Shown here: positions 17,920 through 26,610 of the stretch, piece by piece
Layout: each line of letters opens with the position of its first letter
Position numbering within the stretch: position 1 is the first letter of the stretch
Made by a program: the position numbers and the translations under genes
NCBI GenBank assembly: GCA_002937455.1
Contig: PTJZ01000013.1
Location: 49,407-113,406, forward strand
Reading direction: 5' to 3'
Length of the DNA stretch: 64,000 bases
Source: Alphaproteobacteria bacterium MarineAlpha11_Bin1
Lineage (GTDB): Bacteria; Pseudomonadota; Alphaproteobacteria; MPNO01; UBA830
The notes under the pieces: generated by a model
What the model was told of the DNA's origin: nothing
The model's database searches: none
Seen by the model: only the letters and a program-made list of their open reading frames with translations

Positions 17920-19869
17920 TTAGCGGCGTTTCCGCTGGCGGCGGGTCTTGCCCTTTGCCTTAGCCTTCGTTGTTTTCTGAGGTGGCGCTGAATTATCTGT
18001 TTCTTTCTTCGGCGGTTCCTTCCGACTGTTTCCCCGGGGTGGCGCTTTCGGTATTTCTTCGTTAATGGATTCGCCCGAAGCGGACACTCCCATCTGGCGC
18101 ATGATAACCCATTGTTGAGCAATCGATAGCGTGTTGTTCCACGCCCAGTATATTACCAAACCCGCCGGGAAACCGCCCAGCAGGAATGTAAAAACAATCG
18201 GCAGTACCATGAAGATTTTTGCCTGCATTGGGTCTGCCGGTTGCGGATTAAGCTTTTGCTGGAGGAACATCGTGAGGCCCATGATGATAGGCCAAATACC
18301 GACATTCACGATGGTTAGCGCCTGAGGTACGTCCCAGGGAATCAGACCGAACAGAATAAGTATACCGAGTGGGTCGGGTGCTGAAAGATCCTGAATCCAA
18401 CCGAAAAAAGGCGCGTGGCGCATTTCAATGGTCACAAATAGTACCTTATAGAGAGCAAAGAAAACAGGAATCTGGATAAGGATCGGGAAGCAGCCAGACA
18501 TCGGATTCGCCCCCTCCTTTTTATAAAGTTCCATCATAGCCTGGTTCTGACGCTGACGATCATCTTTATACCGGTCCCGGATCTCGATCATCTTAGGTTG
18601 CAGCTTTTTGAGCCGGCTCATCGATCTATATGATTTGTTCGCCAGCGGGAAGAAGGCGATTTTTATCAAAACCGTCAGCAGTAAAATTGCCAGCCCAAAA
18701 TTTCCCAGTATGCGATTAAAGTATTCAATAGCGTAGAAAATGGGCTTAGTTAGATAGTAAAACCAGCCAAAATCGACGAGCTTATCGAAGACAGGGAGCG
18801 ACAGCTTGTCGCGATAGGAATCCAGTAGCTTGACCTCTTTTGCTCCAGCAAATAGGCGGGTCTTGTATTCCCCTGTCTCTCCGGGCGCTAGAAGGCTCGC
18901 GGATGCAAGGTAATCCGCTTGGTATTTTTCCGACTGTCCTCGAGATGTGCTGTGCACCCATCGGCCTTTATTCTGGGTCTTTTGGTCTGGCACGAGCGCA
19001 GTCGCAAAATATTTTGCGGTGATTCCGATCCAATTGGTCTGGCCGTCCGGAGCGATCAGACCATCATCCTCATCTTGGAGGGAGCTATAGCTTTCCTCGA
19101 ACAATGTACCGTTGAAAGCGCCGGTCATACCTTCATGCAGAATCCAAAAGCCCGATGTCTCCGGCGTGCCGGTTAGGGAGATAAGTCCGAAAGGATTAAT
19201 CGTAACTGAACCTTCGCTGCCGTTCCTAACCTTCTGTTGGATCGAGAACATGAAGTTCTTATCGAGGGAAATAGTCTGGATGAATTCTACGCCCTGCGCA
19301 TTAGTCCAGCGCAGGGTAACCGGCTTTTCGATAGAGAGGTTTTCTCTGTCGGCGGTCCAGACAGTATCGGCGCCTGGCACCGTTATGTCGGCCGTCTGAG
19401 AGACCCATCCGAACTGTGCGTAGTATGCCTCTGTAGTACCGAGAGGTGACAGAAGAACTATATTTGGGCTGTTTTCATCAATCGTCTGTCTATAGTTAAG
19501 CAACGTTAGATCGTCGATCAGCGCACCTTTTAAGCGGATGGACCCAATCACGCGATCGGTCACAATTTTTACCCTGGCGAAAGCGTTGAGAACTTTTTCG
19601 CGCGAGACTTTCGGCCGCATCGCCGGCTGACCCGCGACCGGGGCATTGGCGCTTGCCGGTGGTGCCGCACCAAGAACCCCCGGTGTATTAACTGCCGGAG
19701 GGATGGCACCAGGCGTGACAGGCTGAACGGTCTTGGCGGTATCTTGCACTTTTTGCGCTTCTCGAGAGGCGCGTTCCTTTTCGAGGCGAGGCGCTTCAAT
19801 GAATATTTGGAAGCCCAGTAGGATAGACACGCTGAGCACAATTGCCATAATTAGGTTACGTTGGTCCAT
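17920..19869 (-). CDS. yidC: Membrane protein insertase YidC
   Basis: It inserts and folds inner-membrane proteins, alone or with SecYEG. The order is an N-terminal signal-anchor (residues ~5-23), a Pro/Ala-rich linker to ~85, a periplasmic beta-domain to ~350, then the conserved five-helix core with PLANKSYRSMSRLKKLQPKM and GANPMSGCFPILIQIPVFFALY, and a very basic C-terminal tail (KAKAKGKTRRQRKRR) likely to contact the ribosome. 649 aa, on the long side because of linker and tail. yidD lies 3 bp upstream. Confidence 0.97.
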   Translation of the reverse strand: MDQRNLIMAIVLSVSILLGFQIFIEAPRLEKERASREAQKVQDTAKTVQPVTPGAIPPAVNTPGVLGAAPPASANAPVAGQPAMRPKVSREKVLNAFARVKIVTDRVIGSIRLKGALIDDLTLLNYRQTIDENSPNIVLLSPLGTTEAYYAQFGWVSQTADITVPGADTVWTADRENLSIEKPVTLRWTNAQGVEFIQTISLDKNFMFSIQQKVRNGSEGSVTINPFGLISLTGTPETSGFWILHEGMTGAFNGTLFEESYSSLQDEDDGLIAPDGQTNWIGITAKYFATALVPDQKTQNKGRWVHSTSRGQSEKYQADYLASASLLAPGETGEYKTRLFAGAKEVKLLDSYRDKLSLPVFDKLVDFGWFYYLTKPIFYAIEYFNRILGNFGLAILLLTVLIKIAFFPLANKSYRSMSRLKKLQPKMIEIRDRYKDDRQRQNQAMMELYKKEGANPMSGCFPILIQIPVFFALYKVLFVTIEMRHAPFFGWIQDLSAPDPLGILILFGLIPWDVPQALTIVNVGIWPIIMGLTMFLQQKLNPQPADPMQAKIFMVLPIVFTFLLGGFPAGLVIYWAWNNTLSIAQQWVIMRQMGVSASGESINEEIPKAPPRGNSRKEPPKKETDNSAPPQKTTKAKAKGKTRRQRKRR

Positions 19870-19872
19870 GAT

Positions 19873-20118
19873 CTAGCGCCTATCTTTCTCGGGTACTGGA
19901 TCGTACCCGCTACCACCCCACGGGTGACACCTGCCAATCCTTTTTAATGCCAGCCATCCGCCGCTGACAGCCCCGAATTTACGGATCGACTCGATCGTGT
20001 AACCTGAGCAGGTTGGATGAAAACGGCATGTTTGCGGTAGCCAAGGTGAAACCAGTAACTGATATCCGCGGGCGAGACATATCAGCATAAAGCCAAGAAG
20101 TCGTTTAAGTTGATCCAT
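19873..20118 (-). CDS. yidD: Membrane protein insertion efficiency factor YidD
   Basis: 81 aa. Amphipathic peripheral membrane protein thought to help YidC-dependent insertion. It has the family's [19 protein letters not shown] and a C-terminal [12 protein letters not shown]. It lies between rnpA (13 bp) and yidC (3 bp), the standard order. Confidence 0.95.
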   Translation of the reverse strand: MDQLKRLLGFMLICLARGYQLLVSPWLPQTCRFHPTCSGYTIESIRKFGAVSGGWLALKRIGRCHPWGGSGYDPVPEKDRR

Positions 20119-20131
20119 ACCGTCCCGTTAC

Positions 20132-20521
20132 CTATTGCCCTTTGTTTCGGGCATCGTTGTAATTTCTCAGCTCCCGCGACATTCCGAGTTTCTCGAGACC
20201 TGTTTTAAGATCCTTTCTCAGGGCCGCAAAATCACGCGAAGGTGTTGCTTTTCGCCCTATCAGGACATAATCGTATCCTGTTTCTGCCGCACCCGGGAGT
20301 ATCTCCTCAGCGACCATCCGTAGACGTCGGCGCGCGCGGTTGCGGATCACGGCATTTCCAACACGTTTGCTTACCGTAAGTCCGTAGCGTGGCCCGCCAA
20401 ATTCTGCCCAGTCATCAAGCGGCTGGGGGGCTGCCTGAAGCACCATTCCAGGGGTCACCCATTTGTTTTGTTCCGCGGCGACTCTAATAAACTGCCGCCG
20501 AGATTTGAGGCGCTCCACCAT
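20132..20521 (-). CDS. rnpA: Ribonuclease P protein component
   Basis: Protein subunit of RNase P, which trims tRNA 5' leaders. The RNR signature is in VGNAVIRNRARRRLR; the protein is basic, as expected. 129 aa. It starts 13 bp after rpmH, the near-universal pair. Confidence 0.95.
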   Translation of the reverse strand: MVERLKSRRQFIRVAAEQNKWVTPGMVLQAAPQPLDDWAEFGGPRYGLTVSKRVGNAVIRNRARRRLRMVAEEILPGAAETGYDYVLIGRKATPSRDFAALRKDLKTGLEKLGMSRELRNYNDARNKGQ

Positions 20522-20534
20522 CGCGCCTACTCAG

Positions 20535-20669
20535 TCAGGCGGAGAGACGCTTACGACCCCGGGCGCGACGCCGGGCCAAAACCCGGCGACCACCGACAGT
20601 TTGCTTGCGCGCGCGAAAGCCGTGCCGGCGTTTGCGTACGAGGACGCTGGGCTGAAATGTACGTTTCAA
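20535..20669 (-). CDS. rpmH: 50S ribosomal protein L34
   Basis: 44 aa, beginning [17 protein letters not shown] after the initiator and ending GRKRLSA. The start codon is TTG at 20669, with GGAG about 9 bases upstream; no ATG or GTG is available in frame. Nearly a third of residues are Arg. First gene of the rpmH-rnpA-yidD-yidC operon, with a promoter 40 bp upstream. Confidence 0.96.
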   Translation of the reverse strand: MKRTFQPSVLVRKRRHGFRARKQTVGGRRVLARRRARGRKRLSA

Positions 20670-20708
20670 GGCTTTCTCCGGCTTTAATCAGGTCGAAAAC
20701 TGGCCCGG

Positions 20709-20737
20709 TGTATAGAGTTTCAAGCCTTCCAAGTCAA
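20709..20737 (-). promoter_or_regulatory. Sigma-70 type promoter for rpmH operon
   Basis: On the minus strand TTGACT (20737-20732) is followed after exactly 17 bp by TATACA (20714-20709), forty bases before the rpmH TTG. A near-consensus promoter, as expected for a ribosomal-protein operon. Confidence 0.75.
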
Positions 20738-20850
20738 CGAAACTAAGACATTTCCCGAAAACCCTCAAACAAAGCCCCGGGATAATTTCTTGGTCGTGTT
20801 AATTGTCTTTGTTACTTAAAAGAACCTAGGCATCCCTGTAAGGGCGTTAT

Positions 20851-21741
20851 ATGCCGGCTATGGATAAATTGTATGGCGAGGACTTTGGCCGCTGCGGGGT
20901 CTTCGAACGAGAATTGAAGTACAGGAAGTTCGTTACTGGGCGTAGAATGGCCGAAATGAGTGATCGCGGTACCCTAAGTCGTAAAAAGAAGTTGGGCGTT
21001 TCTGTTGTCCGAGTTGTGTTGCTGGCACTTTTAGTGACAGCTCTAACTGTATTCATCGTGATAGATCTAGACAAGTATATCTCCCTTAATGCCCTGAAAA
21101 TGCACAGGGAAATATTGAAAGTGTGGGTCGTGAATCACGGGATCTTGACTGTAGTCATATTCGTGTTGGTTTACGCGCTGGTTGTGGCTATCTCGATTCC
21201 TGGTGCCGTTTTTATAAGCATTGCTGGCGGCTTCATGTTTGGCCCATATCTTGGCACCCTTTATGTTGTGATCGGAGCAACGATTGGGGCTGTGATAGTT
21301 TTCCTTGTGGCGAGACACGCTCTCAGAGAGATGTTGCGGGCTAAGGCCTACCCCACCATGAAACTCATGGAGTTGGGGTTCCAAGAAAATGAGATGAGCT
21401 ATCTTCTGATCCTCCGGCTCGTTCCTATTTTTCCATTTTGGCTGGTCAATTTAGTTCCCGCCTTACTTGGGGTTGGTCTGCGAACCTACACGGTCGGGAC
21501 ATTCTTTGGAATAATCCCGGGAGCATTCGTGTATACAATGGTTGGTAATGGCGCTGGCACGCTGCTCGATGCCGACGAGGATTTCAAAATTGATATTGTC
21601 TTCGAACCGAATTTCTTTGCACCCCTTGTCGGGCTGGTATTCCTCGCCTGTATTCCAATAGTCTACAAAAAACTACGAGGACGGAAAGGCCGCCTGTATT
21701 CCTTAATAGTTGCCCTGATAAATAAGGTTTCAAAAGAATGA
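20851..21741 (+). CDS. TVP38/TMEM64 family membrane protein
   Basis: 296 aa, with about six membrane segments from residue 50 on. The VTT/SNARE-associated domain shows AISIPGAVFISIAGGFMFGPYLGTLYVVIGATIGA and the downstream RLVPIFPFWLVNLVPALLGV. Related DedA-type proteins act in lipid scrambling or membrane homeostasis; this one's role is unknown. AAGGG sits 7 bases before the ATG at 20851, but a start at 20947 would remove a 32-residue soluble leader and is possible. Its last 4 bp overlap the flavoenzyme gene. These two families are often adjacent or fused. Confidence 0.85.
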   Translation: MPAMDKLYGEDFGRCGVFERELKYRKFVTGRRMAEMSDRGTLSRKKKLGVSVVRVVLLALLVTALTVFIVIDLDKYISLNALKMHREILKVWVVNHGILTVVIFVLVYALVVAISIPGAVFISIAGGFMFGPYLGTLYVVIGATIGAVIVFLVARHALREMLRAKAYPTMKLMELGFQENEMSYLLILRLVPIFPFWLVNLVPALLGVGLRTYTVGTFFGIIPGAFVYTMVGNGAGTLLDADEDFKIDIVFEPNFFAPLVGLVFLACIPIVYKKLRGRKGRLYSLIVALINKVSKE

Positions 21742-23159
21742 AGGAAATTACCACTGACATCTGTGTTATCGGCGGCGGTTCCGGCGGATTGTCGGTAGCA
21801 GCAGGCGCATCCCAAATGGGAGCCGAGGTTGTGCTTATCGAAGGCGACCGAATGGGCGGGGATTGCCTTAATTACGGATGTGTACCGTCCAAATCCATGA
21901 TCGCAGCCGCTAATGCGGCCTATAATGTTATGGGTGCTAGCAAATTTGGGATAGAGGCGGGCGAGCTTAATATTGATTTTCAGAAAGTCCATGATCACGT
22001 CCATAAGGTAATAGATGCCATCGCGCATAATGACTCCGTCGAGCGATTCGAGGGCCTTGGGGTCAGGGTAATCGAAGCCCGCGGAAGATTCGTTGGGCCG
22101 ACGGAAGTTCAGGCGGATGATACAATCGTCAAAGCGAAACGCGTTGTCGTTTCGACTGGATCGAAAACAGATACACCACTTATAGAAGGTCTTGATACCG
22201 TCCCGTATCTGACAAACAAGACAATCTTTGATTTAGTCAAGAAACCCCCAAAACTGTTGATTATCGGCGGCGGTACGATTGGCAGCGAGCTAGGCCAGGC
22301 GCATCGCAGACTCGGATGCGAGGTTACCATCCTAGAGATTGAGAAAATGCTCAATAACGAGGATCCTGAGCTTAGCGAGATTGTGCGGATGCGCATGTTA
22401 AGGGAAGGTGTCGTTATCCGAGAAAAAATCGAGATTCTTGGTGTCACGAGAGACGCGGATGGGATTACTATCAAGATCAGTGAAAATGAAACCGAGGAAT
22501 ACGTAAAAGGCTCAGATCTTTTGGTGGTTTCCGGCCGAGTACCCGATCTAGCCGACCTAAATTTGGACGTTGCGGGCATCGAATACACCGAGCGAGGCAT
22601 AAAGGTTGACGATCGCCTGAGAACATCCAACAAGAAGGTTTTCGCTATTGGTGATGCTGTCGGTAGTTTCCCTTTCACGCATAGTGCCAGTTACCACGCT
22701 GGCGTGGTCATACGGAACGCGCTTTTTGGTTTGCCTGCAAAGGTCAATTATTCAGCGCTGCCCCGGGTCACCTATACAGACCCAGAACTGGCCCATGTCG
22801 GCTTGACCGAAAGACAGGCGCGAGAGAAATACAGCGCTATCCGTGTGCTGCGCCACCCATTTTCTGAAAATGACAGAGCACGGACTGAGGGAGAAGTCGA
22901 TGGCCTCGCCAAGATCATAACTACGACCAAGGGGGTCGTCGTCGGTGCGTCTATTGTTGGCACTCGCGCCGGCGAATTGATTCAGCTGTGGATCCTACCG
23001 ATCAAGAATAAGATGAAGATTGGTACCATTGCCGGATTGATCATTCCCTATCCGACGCTAGGCGAAGTAAGCAAGCGCGCCGCTGGAAGTTTTTACACGC
23101 CCAAATTATTCAGCGAAAAAACGAAGAAAATTGTGCGCTTTCTTCTCAGTTTAAGATGA
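21738..23159 (+). CDS. FAD-dependent pyridine nucleotide-disulfide oxidoreductase (mercuric-reductase-like)
   Basis: 473 aa. FAD-binding GGGSGGLSVAAGA near the start, redox-active disulfide in GGDCLNYGCVPSKS (about residues 39-52), NAD-binding IIGGGTIGSELGQ, and the second FAD motif VFAIGDAV, then the dimerisation domain. The C-terminal vicinal cysteines of true MerA are absent, as are the heavy-metal domains, so mercury reduction is unlikely. Electron acceptor unknown. Coupled by a 4-bp overlap to the TVP38 gene, suggesting a membrane-associated redox function (inference). Confidence 0.88.
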   Translation: MKEITTDICVIGGGSGGLSVAAGASQMGAEVVLIEGDRMGGDCLNYGCVPSKSMIAAANAAYNVMGASKFGIEAGELNIDFQKVHDHVHKVIDAIAHNDSVERFEGLGVRVIEARGRFVGPTEVQADDTIVKAKRVVVSTGSKTDTPLIEGLDTVPYLTNKTIFDLVKKPPKLLIIGGGTIGSELGQAHRRLGCEVTILEIEKMLNNEDPELSEIVRMRMLREGVVIREKIEILGVTRDADGITIKISENETEEYVKGSDLLVVSGRVPDLADLNLDVAGIEYTERGIKVDDRLRTSNKKVFAIGDAVGSFPFTHSASYHAGVVIRNALFGLPAKVNYSALPRVTYTDPELAHVGLTERQAREKYSAIRVLRHPFSENDRARTEGEVDGLAKIITTTKGVVVGASIVGTRAGELIQLWILPIKNKMKIGTIAGLIIPYPTLGEVSKRAAGSFYTPKLFSEKTKKIVRFLLSLR

Positions 23160-23314
23160 TATTTCTGTGCTACAACGAAACCATCAAGTAGAGATGTCCA
23201 TACTAATCTGATTTGGGGGTGCTGGTCATGAACGCGGCGCCTTAGATCGTTGCACCTGAGCGCTTGAACGGCTATTTATTGGGCGTAACATACGTATCGA
23301 CAGCGAAACGAACG

Positions 23315-23503
23315 ATGACAAATTTTTCAAACTGGGTTCTGGGTTTTTTTACTGCCGTTATGGGAATTGGGGGACTGTTTGTCTCCTCGAATGCGGGACA
23401 TGGTCTTGGTTATTATGGTGGACTAGCGGTGTTTTTGTTCGCCGTATTATTTGTATTTTTTCTCATCCGTACAACGCTTGACCATGAAGAACAGGGGCAC
23501 TGA
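23315..23503 (+). CDS. Small two-helix membrane protein
   Basis: 62 aa from the ATG at 23315 (MTNFSNWVLGFFTAVMGIGG). Two hydrophobic helices, ~7-25 and ~31-53, and a charged HEEQGH tail. An upstream TTG at 23264 would add 17 residues with no family-like content. Small proteins of this type occur in related bacteria, but I know of no function. It ends 4 bp from the convergent MFS gene. Confidence 0.6.
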   Translation: MTNFSNWVLGFFTAVMGIGGLFVSSNAGHGLGYYGGLAVFLFAVLFVFFLIRTTLDHEEQGH

Positions 23504-23506
23504 GGG

Positions 23507-24652
23507 CTAAATTGTGTCATCTTTTGTGTTCCCGGCAAGAAAAATGCCGGTTGCGCCACCAGCGGCTGATAACGCAATCATCGCATAAAATGCCCCTCCA
23601 CCATAATCTTCGTAAAGCCATCCGGTTACTAGCATCGTTAGTCCCATGACTAGTCCGGTAGCAAAACCCGAATAAAGGCCCTGTGCCGAAGCCGACAGGT
23701 GTTTAGGCACCGTTTGCAGCATGTAATGTATCGCCGCCAGATGTGCGGCGCCAAAGGTCAAACCGTGCAGCCACTGGGTCGCGAATAGAGCCGTTAGGTC
23801 GGTGGTGGCTGCAAGGACAGACCAACGAATAATTCCAGCGGTCGCGGCAATCCACATTAGTTGGACAGGGCTTGTCCTAGAAACAACGGCGCCAGAAAAC
23901 GCGAAGAGGATAATCTCGGCGAGCACTCCCTCAGCCCAAAGCGCGCCAATTACCGCATCTGATATCCCTGCCGAACGCCAGTGAATCGTTCCGAAGACAT
24001 ATAAGACGGCATGGCTAGATTGAAGCAGACTTACCGCGATGACAAATAATAGAAAACGCTTCCGGCGGATAAGTTCAAAAGCTGGAAACTGCACGGTGGT
24101 AATTTTTTCAAAATCTCGGGTAGATCGTTCAGGTAGACCAAAACCGGAGACGAACGCTGCCAGCATGGCAACAACGATCATCCAAAGAATCGCACCATCC
24201 CCCGTTTGTTCCACCGCCCAGCCGGCGGTATAGGAAGCAACAATAAATGTTATCGACCCCCAAAGACGCACCCGGCCGTAATCGAACCCGTGTTCGACCG
24301 AAGCCCGGGATGCCATGTTTTCGCCTAGGGGAATCAGTGCCATGAACATGGCGCTTGCCAAAATATTGATGCAAAATACCGTCCAGAAACTGTCCGCGAT
24401 ACCGAACAATCCATATGCGATTACTGCACCACCAGCGGAGATCAGGATTATATTTTTATGAGCGCCAGACCGGTCAGCGAAATGGGTAATAATGGGGTTG
24501 GCGAAGGCTCGTATCCAAACTCCTACAGACAGGATCAAGCTGATTTCCGAAGGATCAAGTCCACGGAATTCGAGCCAGGCCGGCCAGAAGGGTAGGTGAA
24601 TGCCGATAACCAGGAAAATAGCGGCATAATAAAGGGAAAAACGTGAAGCCAT
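23507..24652 (-). CDS. MFS transporter (HcaT/LacY-like)
   Basis: 381 aa with twelve hydrophobic spans. The start (SLYYAAIFLVIGIHLPFWPAWLEFRGLDPSEISLIL) is typical of the MFS_1_like group containing HcaT (3-phenylpropionate) and nucleoside/sugar carriers. Substrate not known. It is divergent from the operon at 24859, with which a shared aromatic-acid substrate would be attractive but is speculative. Confidence 0.85.
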   Translation of the reverse strand: MASRFSLYYAAIFLVIGIHLPFWPAWLEFRGLDPSEISLILSVGVWIRAFANPIITHFADRSGAHKNIILISAGGAVIAYGLFGIADSFWTVFCINILASAMFMALIPLGENMASRASVEHGFDYGRVRLWGSITFIVASYTAGWAVEQTGDGAILWMIVVAMLAAFVSGFGLPERSTRDFEKITTVQFPAFELIRRKRFLLFVIAVSLLQSSHAVLYVFGTIHWRSAGISDAVIGALWAEGVLAEIILFAFSGAVVSRTSPVQLMWIAATAGIIRWSVLAATTDLTALFATQWLHGLTFGAAHLAAIHYMLQTVPKHLSASAQGLYSGFATGLVMGLTMLVTGWLYEDYGGGAFYAMIALSAAGGATGIFLAGNTKDDTI

Positions 24653-24858
24653 TCTGAGGCTGGTTTAGCATGCGGCCATCAAATCGGCATCGCTAATCTC
24701 AGCGACCAAGCTTTTTTGATAATGAATAGAATCGGTTTTGGAATTTTGTCCTTCGATCCTGAACTCAGGTCTTACCATTCATTGTCTGTAGACTTGGCCT
24801 AGATCAGCGTCGTCGTCCATGCTATCCGATTGGAATAAACAAGAGATTAGAGGAAGCT

Positions 24859-26610
24859 ATGCCAGCCAAGACCATAAACGTGGATAGCGCGGCGGAGGCG
24901 TATCTGACGTTATTGAAGGACCGGGGAGTTGATTACTTGTTCGGCAATGCCGGTACCGATTTTCCGTCTATTATTGAAGCTCTTTCCAAGTCTTTGACCG
25001 GCGAGGGTAGTGCTCCAACACCAATGACAGTTCCACATGAAAACCTCGGTGTTTCTATGGCGCACGGATATTACATCGCGACTGGCCGACTGGCAGCGGT
25101 AATGGTGCATGTGAATGTCGGCACCGCTAACGCGATTTGCGGTATTATGAACGCAGCACGTGAGAATGTGCCGATCTTGATGACATCGGGTCGAACCCCG
25201 CTGACAGAGGAGGGTTTTGATGGTTCGCGCTCGCTATTTATTCACTGGGGACAGGAAATGTTTGACCAAGCATCGACGCTCCGGGAAATGGTCAAATGGG
25301 ACTACGAACTCCGCAATGCCAAACAGATTGAGACTATTGTCGACCGCGCTATTAATATAGCTATGACGGAGCCGCGAGGACCGGTTTACCTTTCGCTACC
25401 ACGCGAAGTTCTTGCTGAGAAACCTGGTGAATTCACATACCAGTCGCCGTCGCGGCGTGTCGCAGCCCAAGGCGCTGCCCCAGACCCAAACGCTTTGGAC
25501 GAGGCGGCAGAGATCCTCTCCGTTGCCGAAAATCCTTTAATCATAACTGCTAGTATGGGGCAGAACCGCGCTGCTGTGCCCGCCCTAGAGTCTCTCGCCG
25601 AGAGGTTTGCGCTACCCGTGATCACCTACCGCCCACGATATGTGAATATCGCATCTGACCATCCCATGCATTTAGGTTATGAACCCGGGGCGCATCTGCC
25701 GACTGTAGATGCTGTGTTGGTGCTAGATTGCGATGTACCATGGATCCCTTCTCTTCATCACCTTAACCCTGATGCAAAGGTCGTTCACCTCGGCGCAGAT
25801 CCTCTCTACGAGAACTATCCGGTTCGTGGGTTTCCGTGTGATCTTGGAATCCGCGCCAATGCCGTTAACGCTCTGCCGCAACTTGAGGAAGCGATGGCGC
25901 AGCGCGAGAAATCAGCCAAGGATAGAATCCAACAGCGCCGCAAAAGGATCAAAGAAATAAAGGCGGAACAGGTCGCAAACAATCAGGTAAGTGTTGAAAG
26001 AATCGCCTCGGGAGGGGCGGCTATGGATAACGCTTGGGTGGCACATTGCATTGGCCAGCTTAAAGAAGAAGACGATATACTAGTCTCGGAATCTCAATTG
26101 GCGCTGCCCAATCTCGGATTGAAAAAACCCGGCACATTTTTTGGCACCGGTCCCGCGGGTGGTCTCGGTTGGGGGATTGGCGCAGGGATTGGTGTAAAGC
26201 TTGGCCAGAAAGACAAGCGCATCTGGAACGTGGTTGGCGATGGGTCCTATATGTTTGGCAACCCGACACCGGCACACTTTGTGTCGGCCGCCTATGACTT
26301 GCCGATCCTAACCGTGATTATAAATAATAAGATGTGGGGATCAGTTCGCAAAGCAACTCTCGGTCTCTATCCTGAAGGTGCCGCATCGACCGCTAACCAG
26401 GCGCCGCTTACCTATCTGGAGCCTGCTCCAGATTACCATAAGATAGTTGAAGCTTCTGGCGGTTACGGTGAAGAAGTGAACGATCCTAACGACTTGCCGG
26501 CGGCCCTCGAAAGGGGAGTGAAGGCAGTCGATAATGAAGGACGAACGGCGGTCATAAACGTTCATACAACGTATGACGATGCTGCCGCTAAGGCTGATGC
26601 GGTTCGCTGA
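24859..26610 (+). CDS. Thiamine diphosphate-dependent enzyme (acetolactate synthase-like)
   Basis: 583 aa with three ThDP domains. The activating glutamate is E61 in VPHENLGVSMAHG. The central domain resembles the FAD/ADP-binding type. The ThDP/Mg motif runs from G460-D-G462 to N489-N490. It resembles acetolactate-synthase-type large subunits and the oxalyl-CoA/benzoylformate decarboxylase group; no small regulatory subunit follows, so branched-chain synthesis is unlikely. A 2-oxo-acid or 2-hydroxyacyl-CoA lyase/decarboxylase feeding the next gene's CoA ligase is plausible. AGAGGAAG lies just before the ATG. First gene of the operon; the next ATG overlaps its TGA by one base. Confidence 0.87.
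   Translation: MPAKTINVDSAAEAYLTLLKDRGVDYLFGNAGTDFPSIIEALSKSLTGEGSAPTPMTVPHENLGVSMAHGYYIATGRLAAVMVHVNVGTANAICGIMNAARENVPILMTSGRTPLTEEGFDGSRSLFIHWGQEMFDQASTLREMVKWDYELRNAKQIETIVDRAINIAMTEPRGPVYLSLPREVLAEKPGEFTYQSPSRRVAAQGAAPDPNALDEAAEILSVAENPLIITASMGQNRAAVPALESLAERFALPVITYRPRYVNIASDHPMHLGYEPGAHLPTVDAVLVLDCDVPWIPSLHHLNPDAKVVHLGADPLYENYPVRGFPCDLGIRANAVNALPQLEEAMAQREKSAKDRIQQRRKRIKEIKAEQVANNQVSVERIASGGAAMDNAWVAHCIGQLKEEDDILVSESQLALPNLGLKKPGTFFGTGPAGGLGWGIGAGIGVKLGQKDKRIWNVVGDGSYMFGNPTPAHFVSAAYDLPILTVIINNKMWGSVRKATLGLYPEGAASTANQAPLTYLEPAPDYHKIVEASGGYGEEVNDPNDLPAALERGVKAVDNEGRTAVINVHTTYDDAAAKADAVR

Noticed and set aside
24653..24858. Thiamine riboswitch upstream of the ThDP-enzyme operon
   Set aside because: A short CCTGA/TCAGG dyad is present but the conserved TPP aptamer segments are not.
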